From: Sphingobium estronivorans | GTDB lineage: Bacteria; Pseudomonadota; Alphaproteobacteria; Sphingomonadales; Sphingomonadaceae | Assembly (NCBI RefSeq): GCF_008692605.1 | Contig: NZ_LFCT01000030.1 | Coordinates: 1-64,000 of the forward strand | DNA: 64,000 nucleotides | Direction of reading: 5' to 3' | Shown: positions 17,300-26,538 of the stretch, piece after piece | Position numbering within the stretch: position 1 is the first letter of the stretch | Layout of the letters: each line of letters opens with the position of its first letter | Translations under genes and position numbers: made by a program | Notes under the pieces: model-generated | What the model was told of the DNA's origin: nothing | What the model saw: only the letters and a program-made list of their open reading frames with translations | The model's database searches: none

Positions 17300-17749
17300 A
17301 TGGGCCTCTATTATGATGAGATGGAAGTCGGCCAGGAATGGATTTCGCCGGGCCGGACCGTCACCGATTATGACATTCTGGCTTTCGCGACGCTGACGTC
17401 GGACATGAATCCCATCCATGTCGACCATGAATATTGCAAGACGACATCCTTTGGCGCGCCGATCGCGCATGGTTTCCTGATCGCGTCGCTGGCGGCGGGC
17501 TTCGGCGCGCGCATGGGCATTGCGGAAGGCACGATCGTCGCCAATCTGGGCATCAGCTGGCGCTTCCCGAACCCCGTGAAGGCGGGCGACACCATCCATC
17601 TGGTGATGAGCGTCAAGGAAAAGCGCCCGTCCAAGTCGCGTCCAGGCGAAGGCATCATCATCCGCACCTATGACGTGAAGAACCAGCGTGGCGAAACCTG
17701 TGCGCTGGGTGAGGTTGCCGCGATCTTCAAATGCAAGCCAGTGGCCTGA
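17300..17749 (+). CDS. MaoC-family enoyl-CoA hydratase
   Basis: A 149-residue hot-dog protein. The hydratase-2 motif is intact: TSDMNPIHVDHEY supplies aspartate, asparagine and histidine, and APIAHGFLIASL closes the pocket, so it should hydrate a trans-2-enoyl-CoA. It is preceded by AAAGGAGAG and lies 35 bases after the DUF35 gene, the last gene of the operon. Hydration by this protein followed by retro-aldol cleavage by the two preceding products is the expected order. Confidence 0.88.
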   Translation: MGLYYDEMEVGQEWISPGRTVTDYDILAFATLTSDMNPIHVDHEYCKTTSFGAPIAHGFLIASLAAGFGARMGIAEGTIVANLGISWRFPNPVKAGDTIHLVMSVKEKRPSKSRPGEGIIIRTYDVKNQRGETCALGEVAAIFKCKPVA

Positions 17750-17837
17750 TCCGCGCATCGCTCCCACATGGCGGCCGGGCGTCGTTGCCACCAGGCGTTT
17801 GAGCTGACTGGAGGCGCCATCGTCGCGGCTGATCTCA

Positions 17838-17863
17838 ATGCTCCCTTATAACAACAGGAGCAT
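17838..17863. repeat. Inverted repeat between convergent genes
   Basis: ATGCTCC (17838-17844) and GGAGCAT (17857-17863) form a seven-base stem with a 12-base loop but no T run. It lies in the 195-base gap between the MaoC gene and the convergent propeller gene. It may be a weak two-way terminator; nothing else stands out in that gap. Confidence 0.3.
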
Positions 17864-17944
17864 CGGGATGCAGTCTCGACGGATTTTTGCCGGACGTCCG
17901 CCGCCCGGGGGAGTGAGTCAATGCGCGCTTGGCTTTTCAGGACG

Positions 17945-19027
17945 TTAATCGGGTTTGGCCACCCTGAGTATCGCGCTGTCCGGGCCTACCGTCACTATCC
18001 AGACGCGTGACCCCACGATGGTCGCACCGCTAACGAAATTTTCGCCGTGGCCAAGCGGCAGGTCTTTCAAGGCGTAGCGGATTTTTCCGGTCAAGGGGTC
18101 CAGGATCACTGCGCTTGAATGGATATCCTTGCAGCGATGTTCGAACGAACAGTCGTTCAATATGGATTGGACGCTTGCAGTGTGTCCCCCGATCACGAGC
18201 GAGCCATCGGACTGGCGCCGGATATTATCCGGCCTGAAATCAAGTTCCGTAACGACGCTGGGCGGTCGCACTTTGCCGCGCTTGAACATGATGATTCGGT
18301 TGCGCCCCCATTCGGCGACATACAGAGTTTTACCGTCTTTCGAACTTTCGATACCGTTCAGGCCCGACCCCTCTGTCCCGGGAATCTTGGACCAGCCCTT
18401 GTCAGGTCCCCATTCCCACAGTTCGCCGGTCGGTTCTGAATTCGACAAATTGCGGATCAGACTGGCCCGCCCGTCCGGTGTGGCGAAGCTGCCGAACGAT
18501 GCGCTCGCGAAATTGGTGGCAACCAACCTTTTGCCGGGTAATGGAGCTATCGCGTTGAGGGACAAGCGTTGCGGTGTAGGAACGCAACCGACCCACGTGA
18601 GGTTGGGAATTTTGGGCCTCGCGTCGAGATCGAAAACCTCAATTCGTCTTTCGGGGCCACGCATATAGAGCGTGTAGGTGCCTGGTTTCCCGACGCGCAG
18701 ATTGAGTGCACTTCCGGCATAGCCCATTTGCCCCGCACCTGTGGGAGCGATAGGCCCGGGGCAACTGCGGTAGGTCGCGTGATCGAACTTGATCGCCACC
18801 TCGGACACCACATGGCTCTTGTCGGAAACCGTGTCGACGAGCCGCAAAGGATTGGAGATGATGAGCCATCTGGTTTCAGGCAACTGGACCAGATCTTCAG
18901 AATGCGTGGAAAGGCATAAGATATCCAATCCATCATAGACGCCGCATTTTCTGCCAGTTTCGGCATGCGTGCTGCAACTAAAGGAAAAGAACAGGAGCAA
19001 TATGCCTTCAGGCAAGAATTTGTGCAT
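17945..19027 (-). CDS. Secreted paraoxonase-like propeller lacking the histidine dyad
   Basis: 360 residues from the ATG at 19027 (GGAGAAACGC before it). A signal peptide (MHKFLPEGILLLFFSFSCSTHA) sends it to the periplasm. Its six-bladed propeller matches paraoxonase/arylesterase outlines: SEDLVQLP (E44, D45), LNAIAPLPGK, LNGIESSKDGKTLYVAEWG and DNIRRQSDG give the calcium ligands. The catalytic histidines of paraoxonases, present in the two paralogues (31348 and 42533), are missing: HGI is YAGS at 103-106, and NHG is MRG at 122-124. It may bind rather than hydrolyse lactones or esters. It is the last gene of the reverse block from the TonB receptor at 25324. Confidence 0.7.
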   Translation of the reverse strand: MHKFLPEGILLLFFSFSCSTHAETGRKCGVYDGLDILCLSTHSEDLVQLPETRWLIISNPLRLVDTVSDKSHVVSEVAIKFDHATYRSCPGPIAPTGAGQMGYAGSALNLRVGKPGTYTLYMRGPERRIEVFDLDARPKIPNLTWVGCVPTPQRLSLNAIAPLPGKRLVATNFASASFGSFATPDGRASLIRNLSNSEPTGELWEWGPDKGWSKIPGTEGSGLNGIESSKDGKTLYVAEWGRNRIIMFKRGKVRPPSVVTELDFRPDNIRRQSDGSLVIGGHTASVQSILNDCSFEHRCKDIHSSAVILDPLTGKIRYALKDLPLGHGENFVSGATIVGSRVWIVTVGPDSAILRVAKPD

Positions 19028-19079
19028 GCGTTTCTCCAAACCCCGCGAAGGAAATGAATTGCCCCCATTCAGCGACTGA

Positions 19080-20459
19080 TCATCTGGTCAAGGCCGCCAT
19101 GCTGTCCTGAATCTTGGAGGCCGAGGCGGGCGCCCTGCATGTCGCTCCCGCAAGCAGGAGGAGAACTACGACCGTCATGTGCGACACCATGGCGTCGTGG
19201 AAACCAAACGCCAACAAGGTGGTTGCCGCCGTTGCACCCAGCGTCTGACCCATCAGGCGGGTCGTGGCGATCAATCCGCTGGCGGCGGCGGTGCGATCGC
19301 GCGGAACGGCGCCGATGAACATGCGCGTGTTGGGGGCGGTGAAGAAACTGACCCCCACACCAAGCAGGACAAGCCTCCAGAGAATATCGAACTGGCTGGC
19401 ATCGGCGGGAATCCGCGCCAGCGCCGTGACGCCCATTACCGAAATCAGCGATCCAAATAGTGCCAGCCGATCGGGCCGGATGCGGTCGGAGAGGATGCCC
19501 GCGACCGGCCCGACAAAGAAAGACGCTATCGGCATCGACGCCATCAGGGTGCCGACTTCCATCGGGCTGAAGCCATGGGCCTGCTGAAGCTGGAAGGGGA
19601 GCATGACGATCAGGATCGTGAAACCCGTGTAGATCAGCGCCGCCCCGGCGGTGGGTAAGGCAAGCCGGGGCTGGGCAAGCAGGTCGATCGGCATCAGCGG
19701 CCTGGTCCGAGCGCGTTCGCGACGGACGAAGAAATATCCGAGGAGCAGGCCCGCGGCGACGATGACGGCCGCCATGTGCAGGGCGCCGCCCTGATTGGCA
19801 TATTCGATGCCGGCGATGGTCAGCCCGAACATGGCGGCGCAAAGCAGCGCGCCCCATAGATCATAGGTGCCGCCCTTTGGCTCTGAAGGGGGCAGTGCCT
19901 TGTCGAGTAGGAGGGAAATGATCCCTAGGGGCGCGCCGATGACGAACACAAAGGGCCAGGGCGCGACGCTCAGCATGAATCCGCCCAGTGTGGGCGCGAG
20001 CGCTGCGGCGCTGGCGCCCACGATCGTGTTCAATGCCAGGCCACGGCCCAGTTGATGCGCGGGATATATGGCCTTCACGATCGCCATGGAAACGCTCAAC
20101 ACCGCTGCCGCTCCCAGCGCCTGTAGTGCGCGAATGGCGAGCAGGAACGGCAGATTATGGGCAAAGAAGCATAGGCCGGTGGCTATGGAGAAAAGCAGCA
20201 GCCCAAGCCGGTAGAGCCGATTGTGACCGATCTTGTCTCCAAGCGCCGACAAGGGCAGCAGACCCATGACGAGAACAAGCTGATATATGGTTACGACCAG
20301 GACGACGGCGGAATTGTCCACGCGCAGGTCGGAGGCGATGGTCGGCAGCACGATATTGGCGACCGAACCATCCATGATGCACAGGGCCTGACCGAAGCTG
20401 ACCGCCGAGATGGCGAGCAGGCGGCGCGGCATCGGGAGGCCGTCTTGTCCGGCGGTCAT
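19080..20459 (-). CDS. MFS transporter, DHA2 (14-helix) type
   Basis: 459 residues from the ATG at 20459, which overlaps the stop of the upstream MFS gene as ATGA; a longer frame upstream is only overlap. It starts PRRLLAISAVSFGQALCIMDGSVANIVLPTIASDL, a hallmark of DHA2 drug:proton antiporters, and has LGDKIGHNRLYRLG as motif A. It probably exports hydrophobic or toxic intermediates, in contrast with the importer encoded just before it. Translational coupling suggests paired production of importer and exporter. Confidence 0.87.
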   Translation of the reverse strand: MTAGQDGLPMPRRLLAISAVSFGQALCIMDGSVANIVLPTIASDLRVDNSAVVLVVTIYQLVLVMGLLPLSALGDKIGHNRLYRLGLLLFSIATGLCFFAHNLPFLLAIRALQALGAAAVLSVSMAIVKAIYPAHQLGRGLALNTIVGASAAALAPTLGGFMLSVAPWPFVFVIGAPLGIISLLLDKALPPSEPKGGTYDLWGALLCAAMFGLTIAGIEYANQGGALHMAAVIVAAGLLLGYFFVRRERARTRPLMPIDLLAQPRLALPTAGAALIYTGFTILIVMLPFQLQQAHGFSPMEVGTLMASMPIASFFVGPVAGILSDRIRPDRLALFGSLISVMGVTALARIPADASQFDILWRLVLLGVGVSFFTAPNTRMFIGAVPRDRTAAASGLIATTRLMGQTLGATAATTLLAFGFHDAMVSHMTVVVLLLLAGATCRAPASASKIQDSMAALTR

Positions 20460-21817
20460 GCTGCAACTCCGATCGTGGATTGGTCCAGACGTCGTGCGAA
20501 CCCCCGGCTGAGGGCGAGGACGATCAGGCCGGCAAGGCTCCAGCCGCTGATCCAGATCGTCGCGCCCAGCGACGAACCTGTGGCAAAGACAAGCGCGGCG
20601 GCCGCGAATCCGCCGGAACTGCCCACCAGCACCGCGCCCACATTGGCGGCAAGCGTCGAGCCGGTGTAGCGCACGTTCGCCGGGAACAGCCCGGCAATAT
20701 AGCTCCATGCCGGCACGGCGATGAATTGGCTGAGCGCCAGATGCAGGCTGAGTGTCAGGCCCAGCACCAAAAGGCTGTCGGTCGTCCCGATCAGCCACAA
20801 TATGGGGAAGGCGAGGGCGAAAAACGCGGCGAAAACCAGCGCCAGCATCGAACGATTACCCAGCCGATCGGTCATCAGACCAGCTATGGGCGGCGCCAGC
20901 AAGGTAAGGGCGCAGGCAATGGAATTCACCATCGCCACTTCAGCGAATGGCAGGCCACGGGTGCCGACCAGATAGGGAATGTAGAAGGTGCCAGCGCTTG
21001 CCGGCCCGTTGACCGTGATCGCCACGGCGCTTGCCAGCAGCAGTTGCCGCCAGTTGGGGATCACCGCTTCGCGCAAGGGCGCCTTTACCGTGTGATGGCT
21101 GCGCGCCAGTTCGGCGAACTCGGGCGAGTCCTCTACTCGCCGGCGCAACAGAAAGGCCGTCAGCGTCAAAGGTATGACGAGCACGAAGGCGATGCGCCAA
21201 CCATAGCTGCTCATCTCCGAAGGCGACAGGAGCGCACTGGCGGTCGCCGCGACGGCGCTCCCGAAAAGGGCTCCCGACGCCATGCCAAGGGGAGTCATGG
21301 ACGCCAGGAACCCGCGGCGCGAGGGCGGCGCCGTTTCGATGACCAGAGTTACAGATCCCATGATTTCCGAACCGGCGGAAAGCCCCTGCCCGAAACGAAG
21401 GATGACGAGGAGCACCGGAGCGGCCAGGCCGATCGCTGAGTGGCTCGGAAGCAGGCCGATCAGCGCGGTGCACAGGCCCATGAGGCCGATGGTCATCATC
21501 AGCGCCGTCCGCCGCCCGCGCAGATCGCCGATGCGCCCGAACAGGATGCCGCCGAGGGGGCGACCGATGAAGCCCACGCCATAAACCGCCAGCCCCGCCA
21601 GAAGGGCGCTGTGGTTGGCCCCGGGAAAGAAGAGCGGCGAGAAGTAGACCAGCAGGACGTGGAAGATGGAATAGTCATAAAATTCGATGAAGCTGCCTGC
21701 AAATGCGGCAGTCGCGGCGCGCCGTGCCGCCGACGGGATCGGTTCCTTTTCAGCCCTGGTCCGTCGTTTCCACATGATGTGCCCGCTGGAGCCAATATCT
21801 TCCATCGCCTTCGTCAC
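20456..21817 (-). CDS. MFS transporter, metabolite:H+ symporter (MHS) type
   Basis: 453 residues from a GTG at 21817 with GGAGG five bases upstream (an ATG four codons later is also possible). The sequence FAGSFIEFYDYSIFHVLLVYFSPLFFPG and the loop GRPLGGILFGRIGDLRGRRTAL are typical of the MHS family (KgtP, ShiA and relatives), which import organic acids with protons. It is the second cytoplasmic-membrane gene of the block headed by the TonB receptor at 25324, so it may take in the same compound or an acid released from it. Confidence 0.87.
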   Translation of the reverse strand: MTKAMEDIGSSGHIMWKRRTRAEKEPIPSAARRAATAAFAGSFIEFYDYSIFHVLLVYFSPLFFPGANHSALLAGLAVYGVGFIGRPLGGILFGRIGDLRGRRTALMMTIGLMGLCTALIGLLPSHSAIGLAAPVLLVILRFGQGLSAGSEIMGSVTLVIETAPPSRRGFLASMTPLGMASGALFGSAVAATASALLSPSEMSSYGWRIAFVLVIPLTLTAFLLRRRVEDSPEFAELARSHHTVKAPLREAVIPNWRQLLLASAVAITVNGPASAGTFYIPYLVGTRGLPFAEVAMVNSIACALTLLAPPIAGLMTDRLGNRSMLALVFAAFFALAFPILWLIGTTDSLLVLGLTLSLHLALSQFIAVPAWSYIAGLFPANVRYTGSTLAANVGAVLVGSSGGFAAAALVFATGSSLGATIWISGWSLAGLIVLALSRGFARRLDQSTIGVAA

Positions 21818-21862
21818 CCCACCCTCCACTCTGTTATTCCACAATCCAGCCGTTGCGCGTGG

Positions 21863-22642
21863 TCAGGGACTGAGAATGGAATTGCCGCTGTCGACAGGAA
21901 GAAGCACGCCAGTGATGTGCGAGGAATCCTCGCTTGCTAGGAAGAGGGTGGCCCGCGCGATGTCCCAGGAGTCGCCTTCGGTGCTGAGCGCGGCGACGCG
22001 CGGGATATATTCGCCCGGCACCGTCGCCCGCCGTAGTGGCGTGTCGAGCGCGCCGACAATGATCGCGTTGCATCGCACGCCCTGCCGGCCATAGCCCGCC
22101 GCCGTGCTGATGGTGAGGCCGGTCATGCCCGCCTTTGCGGCCGAATAGGCGGGCATGGCGGCCGCCCCCCTGATGGCGGCGAGCGTCGAGATATTGACGA
22201 TCGCGCCGCCGCCCACCTTGATCATCTCTGGAAGTGCGGCTTTGGTCAGCAGGAAAGGGATGGTGAGGTTGACGGTGATGCTGTTTTCCAGATCCTCGAC
22301 CGTAGTTTCGAGCAGCGTCTTCAGCGGGGAGACGGCAGCATTGTTGACCAGAATATCGACCCTGCCGAAGGCGGCGAGCGCTTCCTGAACGATCCGCTGG
22401 CAATCCGCCTCGGTGGCGAGGTTGGCCAGCACGGTGACCGCTTCCCCACCCGATTCCTCGATCAACTGCCTGGTGCTATCGGCGCGATCCTGATGGCGGT
22501 CGACGACGACGACCTTCGCGCCATGCTGCGCGAGCAGGAGGGCGATCGCCTTGCCGGTGCCGAAAGAGCCCGTGGGGGATGGCTTTCCTCCGGCTCCGGT
22601 AACGATGGCGACTTTGCGTTCAACTTTCAGTGTTTGCGTCAT
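21863..22642 (-). CDS. Short-chain dehydrogenase/reductase
   Basis: 259 residues from the ATG at 22642 (AAAGG before it). The SDR signature is VTGAGGKPSPTGSFGTGKAI, with an insertion in the cofactor loop. Then come NNAAVSPLKT, the catalytic serine in NISTLAAIRG, and YSAAK. It is probably an NAD(P)-dependent alcohol or hydroxyacyl dehydrogenase. It lies 102 bases after the TonB receptor gene and 45 bases before the MHS transporter, which suggests one transcript. Confidence 0.85.
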   Translation of the reverse strand: MTQTLKVERKVAIVTGAGGKPSPTGSFGTGKAIALLLAQHGAKVVVVDRHQDRADSTRQLIEESGGEAVTVLANLATEADCQRIVQEALAAFGRVDILVNNAAVSPLKTLLETTVEDLENSITVNLTIPFLLTKAALPEMIKVGGGAIVNISTLAAIRGAAAMPAYSAAKAGMTGLTISTAAGYGRQGVRCNAIIVGALDTPLRRATVPGEYIPRVAALSTEGDSWDIARATLFLASEDSSHITGVLLPVDSGNSILSP

Positions 22643-22744
22643 ATCTGCCTTTCCGACGGCGTCCCCGCCTTTTGCGAAGGGGCCGAAACTGATGGGAATG
22701 GCGCGCCGCAGCCGGGGGAGTGGGGTCACGGCGCGCCGCCCCTC

Positions 22745-25324
22745 CTATTCGCCGAACCGGTATCTGAGGCGCAGACCGTACATCCGGGGCGGGCTCATCC
22801 CCACTTCAGCGACGCCGGAAACCGTGTAGGAATTCTGGTTCGGCAGCTTGATCTTTTCCTTGGTGACGTTAGTCGCGAACAGCGCGAGATCGATGGGGGA
22901 CCCGCCCACGCTGTTCCAGTCCAGGTTCAGGTTGACCAGATTGCTCGACGGGGTGATCCCCATCGGGAAGCCGTTGACATATTGCGGCTCCAGCGCGTTG
23001 GTGATGTATTTCGACGTGTAGACCCATGTCGCGCCGATCGAAACCTCGCCGACGCTGCTGTCCAGCGGCAGCGTGTAGGTGCCGGTGACTGTCAGCCGGT
23101 GCTTGGGACTGTCCAGAAAGCTGCTTCCGCTCTTCACGCGGGGCGTGGCCGATGCCCAGGGCGTGCCGACCAGCTTTGGCGCCAGGTCCGTCGCGGTCGC
23201 CACCTCGACAATCTTCGTATTCAGATAAGTATAGCCGGCAGACAGGCGGAGACTGTCGAAGAACAGGGCGGACGTGTCGACTTCGATGCCGTAGGACCGG
23301 GACTTGCCCGCATTGATGATGGACGAGCCCGCATTGATACCGCGTGCCTGCGCTTCAGGCGTGGCGACAAGCAGGGCGGCAACCTGCTGGTTGGTGAGGT
23401 TGTTGTAGAAGCCTGCAATGTTGAAATATCCACTGACCGCGCCATGGAAACTGGCCTTGCCACCGATTTCGTAGGAATCGAGCTTTTCGGGCTGCCAGGC
23501 TTCGAGACCGATGAAGGCGAAGTTTATGCCCCCCTGACGATAGCCGCGCGAATATTTCGCGTAGAGCAGGTGATCGGGCGACAGCTTGTAATCCAGGCCG
23601 ACCGTCCATGTCGGCGCATCCGATTTATTGGTGATGGTCTTTTCGCATGCGGACGGATCCGTGCGGGCGATGTTGGTGAACCTCGCTGTGTCCGCGCATG
23701 TCCGCCGGATGGATACGCCCGTTCTGGGATCGATGAACGATCCGGCGGCGGTGGTCAGGGCAACACGCGTCGTACGGTCGGTGGCAACGATCTTGTCGAA
23801 CGTCCACCGCAGCCCGCCGGTGAGGGTCAGCTGGTCAGTGACTTTGTAGGTCGCCTGGCCGTAGATGCCGTGATTGTCGAAATTGAACCGGGTGCGGCTT
23901 TCGCCGACGCTGCCGGCCAGGATCGGGTTGGTGCAGGACAGGGTGCTGGGACGGTCGCACAGGGTGAAGATGCCCGTGGCGCTCTGGTTCCAGCTCAGCG
24001 GCCTGCTGAATTCCAGATAGCCGCCGATCGTGTAGTTCAGGCGGTCGTCGGCGGTCTTGCCCTGGATTTGCAGTTCTTCGATGAAGCTGCTTTCGGCGCC
24101 TGCGGGAGCGCCCGGTGCGATCACGTCCAGGACGACGCGGTCATAGGCCGTGCCGGCGGGAATGACGATGTCGGGAAAGGCGGGACTGATGTTCCGCGCG
24201 CGAAACCCGCCTTGATTGTTGACGTTGGCGACGACGAAATTGCTGCTGCCGGCGTCGAAATAGTCGAACTCCTTATATTCGCCGTAGCTCATGATGTTCT
24301 TGATCGTCAAATTGTCGCTGGCCTGCCATTTGGTGGTGTTGATGGTTTGCCACGTATCGATCTTGATGAAGGGATTTCTGATCCGCGTTTCCACGTCGTA
24401 GAGACTGTCGCCGCGCGCGTTCTGACGGGCCAGCTGGTCGGCACAGGAGGTCGCCTGAAGCAAGGCGAGGCCCGTCGCATTCAGGTTGCAGCCAACCATG
24501 CGCGACGCATAGCCGTGAGTATTCGAATGGCTATAGTGGAAGATCAGATAGTTTTCGAGATTGGGCGTCAGATCGCCGACGATGCTGAGGCGTCCGTACA
24601 GATAGTTGACGTCGTTGAAGTCCCTGGCGCCAATGCCGGACCGGTTTTTCATATAGCCGTCGCGGTCGTGGCGCTCGACTGTCGCCCTGATCCGGAATGT
24701 ATCGGAAAGCGGCACGTTCAGGACCGCGGCAACACGCTTCTGGTCGAAATTGCCATAGGTGCCTTCGGCATAGCCTTCCAGGCTGTCGGTGGGCTTTTGC
24801 GGGGTCAGCAAGATGGCGCCGCCCGTCGTGTTTCGCCCGAACAGCGTCCCTTGCGGGCCTTTGAGGACCTGCACGTTGCCCAGATCGGTGAAGGAACCCG
24901 CGCCAACCGTGTTGCCGCCGGTCGTGCCGCCCTGTGCGCGCACGCCCACGACTTCGGCGAAATAGACGCCCGTAGACGGCGCGGTGGACAGGTCCTGGTT
25001 GAAGCCGCGAATGCTGAAGGATGCTTTTTCGGGGCCGTAACGCTGGTTGACCGACAGGGACGGCGTATAGGTGGCAAGATCCGTCGCGACGGAGATGTTC
25101 CGCTTGGTCAGGTCTGCCTGGCTATAGACGGTCAGGGACGCGGGAACATCCTGCAGGCGCTCTTCGGTCCGGCGTGCGGTGACGATGATATCGCCCGCCG
25201 TCGCTGCTGGCGTGGCCTCGCTCGGAGCCTGAGCCTGTGCCTGATGGGCCAGCCCTACCGATGCAAGCGCGCTGCATCCAAGGAGCAAGGCGCGGATAGC
25301 CTGTATATGCATGGTCTGTCTCAT
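22745..25324 (-). CDS. TonB-dependent outer-membrane receptor
   Basis: An 859-residue receptor. A signal peptide (about residues 1-32, ending AHQAQAQA) follows a GGGGAGG ribosome site. The plug starts DIIVTARRTEERLQDVPASLTVY and contains VLKGPQGTLFGRNTTGGAILLTPQKPT; a 22-strand barrel follows and ends YGLRLRYRFGE. It is very similar over the full length to the receptor at 39829-42387 (same QRYGPEKASF, EVVGVRAQGGTT and KAGIDFND-like blocks), so the two arose by duplication. In sphingomonads such receptors often import aromatic or polycyclic compounds rather than iron. It is divergent from the AraC regulator at 25618. Confidence 0.93.
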   Translation of the reverse strand: MRQTMHIQAIRALLLGCSALASVGLAHQAQAQAPSEATPAATAGDIIVTARRTEERLQDVPASLTVYSQADLTKRNISVATDLATYTPSLSVNQRYGPEKASFSIRGFNQDLSTAPSTGVYFAEVVGVRAQGGTTGGNTVGAGSFTDLGNVQVLKGPQGTLFGRNTTGGAILLTPQKPTDSLEGYAEGTYGNFDQKRVAAVLNVPLSDTFRIRATVERHDRDGYMKNRSGIGARDFNDVNYLYGRLSIVGDLTPNLENYLIFHYSHSNTHGYASRMVGCNLNATGLALLQATSCADQLARQNARGDSLYDVETRIRNPFIKIDTWQTINTTKWQASDNLTIKNIMSYGEYKEFDYFDAGSSNFVVANVNNQGGFRARNISPAFPDIVIPAGTAYDRVVLDVIAPGAPAGAESSFIEELQIQGKTADDRLNYTIGGYLEFSRPLSWNQSATGIFTLCDRPSTLSCTNPILAGSVGESRTRFNFDNHGIYGQATYKVTDQLTLTGGLRWTFDKIVATDRTTRVALTTAAGSFIDPRTGVSIRRTCADTARFTNIARTDPSACEKTITNKSDAPTWTVGLDYKLSPDHLLYAKYSRGYRQGGINFAFIGLEAWQPEKLDSYEIGGKASFHGAVSGYFNIAGFYNNLTNQQVAALLVATPEAQARGINAGSSIINAGKSRSYGIEVDTSALFFDSLRLSAGYTYLNTKIVEVATATDLAPKLVGTPWASATPRVKSGSSFLDSPKHRLTVTGTYTLPLDSSVGEVSIGATWVYTSKYITNALEPQYVNGFPMGITPSSNLVNLNLDWNSVGGSPIDLALFATNVTKEKIKLPNQNSYTVSGVAEVGMSPPRMYGLRLRYRFGE

Positions 25325-25617
25325 CTTATCCTCCCCTATTGTCCGCCTTGATTGGCATGGCGGTTATTGCTTCAAACCCATCTTGCGGCCGGGTCCTCAA
25401 AGCCCCCGCAGGCGTGGATACTGGTCCTGAAATGCGCACTTCCGAGCAGTTCGGACGCGCTCGGCCGGTGTGTGGCGATGCGCGGGACGATCTTCCCGCG
25501 ATTGCAATGGCCTTGTCTGGCAAGGCGCTTTCGAAGGGTTTCGCACTTGCCGGGATAGACGAGGAAGGGTGGACGATCTATAGCCAGAAGTCCATAAATC
25601 ATTAGCAGGAGTCCGGC
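25325..25617. other. Divergent region between TonB receptor and araC-type gene
   Basis: About 290 bases with no supported gene. It should hold the promoters of both neighbours, but I see no clear -35/-10 pair and no GATAGGTT copy here. Confidence 0.5.
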
Positions 25618-26523
25618 ATGGTTGATCCGGTGGCGGAGATCGTCGCGCTGCTCCAGCCAACCGCGCCCCTTTCGAAGATGGTGAGTGGCAAGGGGCGCTG
25701 GAGCACGCGCCGTTCGGGGTTCAGGCAGCCTTTCTTCTGCCTCACCCTGGAGGGGTCCGGCCGTCTGGCCGTCGACGGTCATGATCCGATCATCCTTCAG
25801 GAAGGGGATTTCACGCTGATCCCTTCGGGCGACGATTTCACCATGTCGGATCTGGAGACGGTCGCGCCCGAAACCCTGGATGTATCGATGGGCATGCTGC
25901 TGGATGGCGAGGTGCGGCATGGCATAGCGACCGGCGCGCCTGACGTACGCTACCTGGTCGGATATTGCATTTTCGGATCGCCCGACGCGGCCCTGCTGCT
26001 GTCGCTGCTACCGCAACTGGTGCATATTCGCGGCGAAGCGAGGCTGTCGACGCTGGTGCAACTCGTCGCCGAGGAAGCGCGCGGGCTGCGACCCGCGCGG
26101 GAGGTGATCCTGGCCCGGCTGCTGGAGGTCCTGCTGATCGAAGCGCTTCGTTCCACGGCGGGGACCGCGGCGTCGCCCGGCCTCTTGCGCGGGCTGGCCG
26201 ACGAACGGCTGGCGCAGGCGATACGCAGCATCCACGAAAGCCCGGCCCGTCGCTGGACGATCGCGGAAATGGCGAAAAGGGCCGCTCTCTCCCGCTCGGC
26301 CTTCTTCGAACGGTTCAGCCGCGCCGTGGGCGTCGCTCCGATGGAATATCTGCTCGCCTGGCGCATGGCCATGGCCAAGGAACTGCTCCGCCGAAGCGAA
26401 GGCGATGTCGGCGTGATAGCGGAACGCGTCGGCTACGGCTCCGCGAGTGCCTTCAGCGTCGCATTCAGCCGGCATGTGGGGCTGTCGCCTACCCAATATG
26501 CGCGAGGGCAGATGGCTACCTGA
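25618..26523 (+). CDS. AraC-family regulator with N-terminal cupin domain
   Basis: A 301-residue regulator with AGGAG before the ATG. The N-terminal half has a cupin sensing fold (FFCLTLEGSGRLAVDGHDPIILQEGDFTLIPSG). The two AraC helix-turn-helices are at about 205-300 (RWTIAEMAKRAALSRSAFFERFSRAVG, then GVIAERVGYGSASAFSVAFSRHVGLSPTQYA). It belongs to the AraC_N/cupin_6 group, which often senses aldehydes or small aromatic effectors. Divergence from the TonB receptor operon suggests that operon as its target. Confidence 0.9.
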   Translation: MVDPVAEIVALLQPTAPLSKMVSGKGRWSTRRSGFRQPFFCLTLEGSGRLAVDGHDPIILQEGDFTLIPSGDDFTMSDLETVAPETLDVSMGMLLDGEVRHGIATGAPDVRYLVGYCIFGSPDAALLLSLLPQLVHIRGEARLSTLVQLVAEEARGLRPAREVILARLLEVLLIEALRSTAGTAASPGLLRGLADERLAQAIRSIHESPARRWTIAEMAKRAALSRSAFFERFSRAVGVAPMEYLLAWRMAMAKELLRRSEGDVGVIAERVGYGSASAFSVAFSRHVGLSPTQYARGQMAT

Positions 26524-26538
26524 GCTCGGCGTGCCGGG

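Noticed and set aside
22493..25351. A 952-codon open frame on the plus strand opposite the TonB receptor
   Set aside because: It is the antisense of a certain receptor gene, with no family motif and biased arginine/glycine/valine-rich content typical of high-GC shadow frames.
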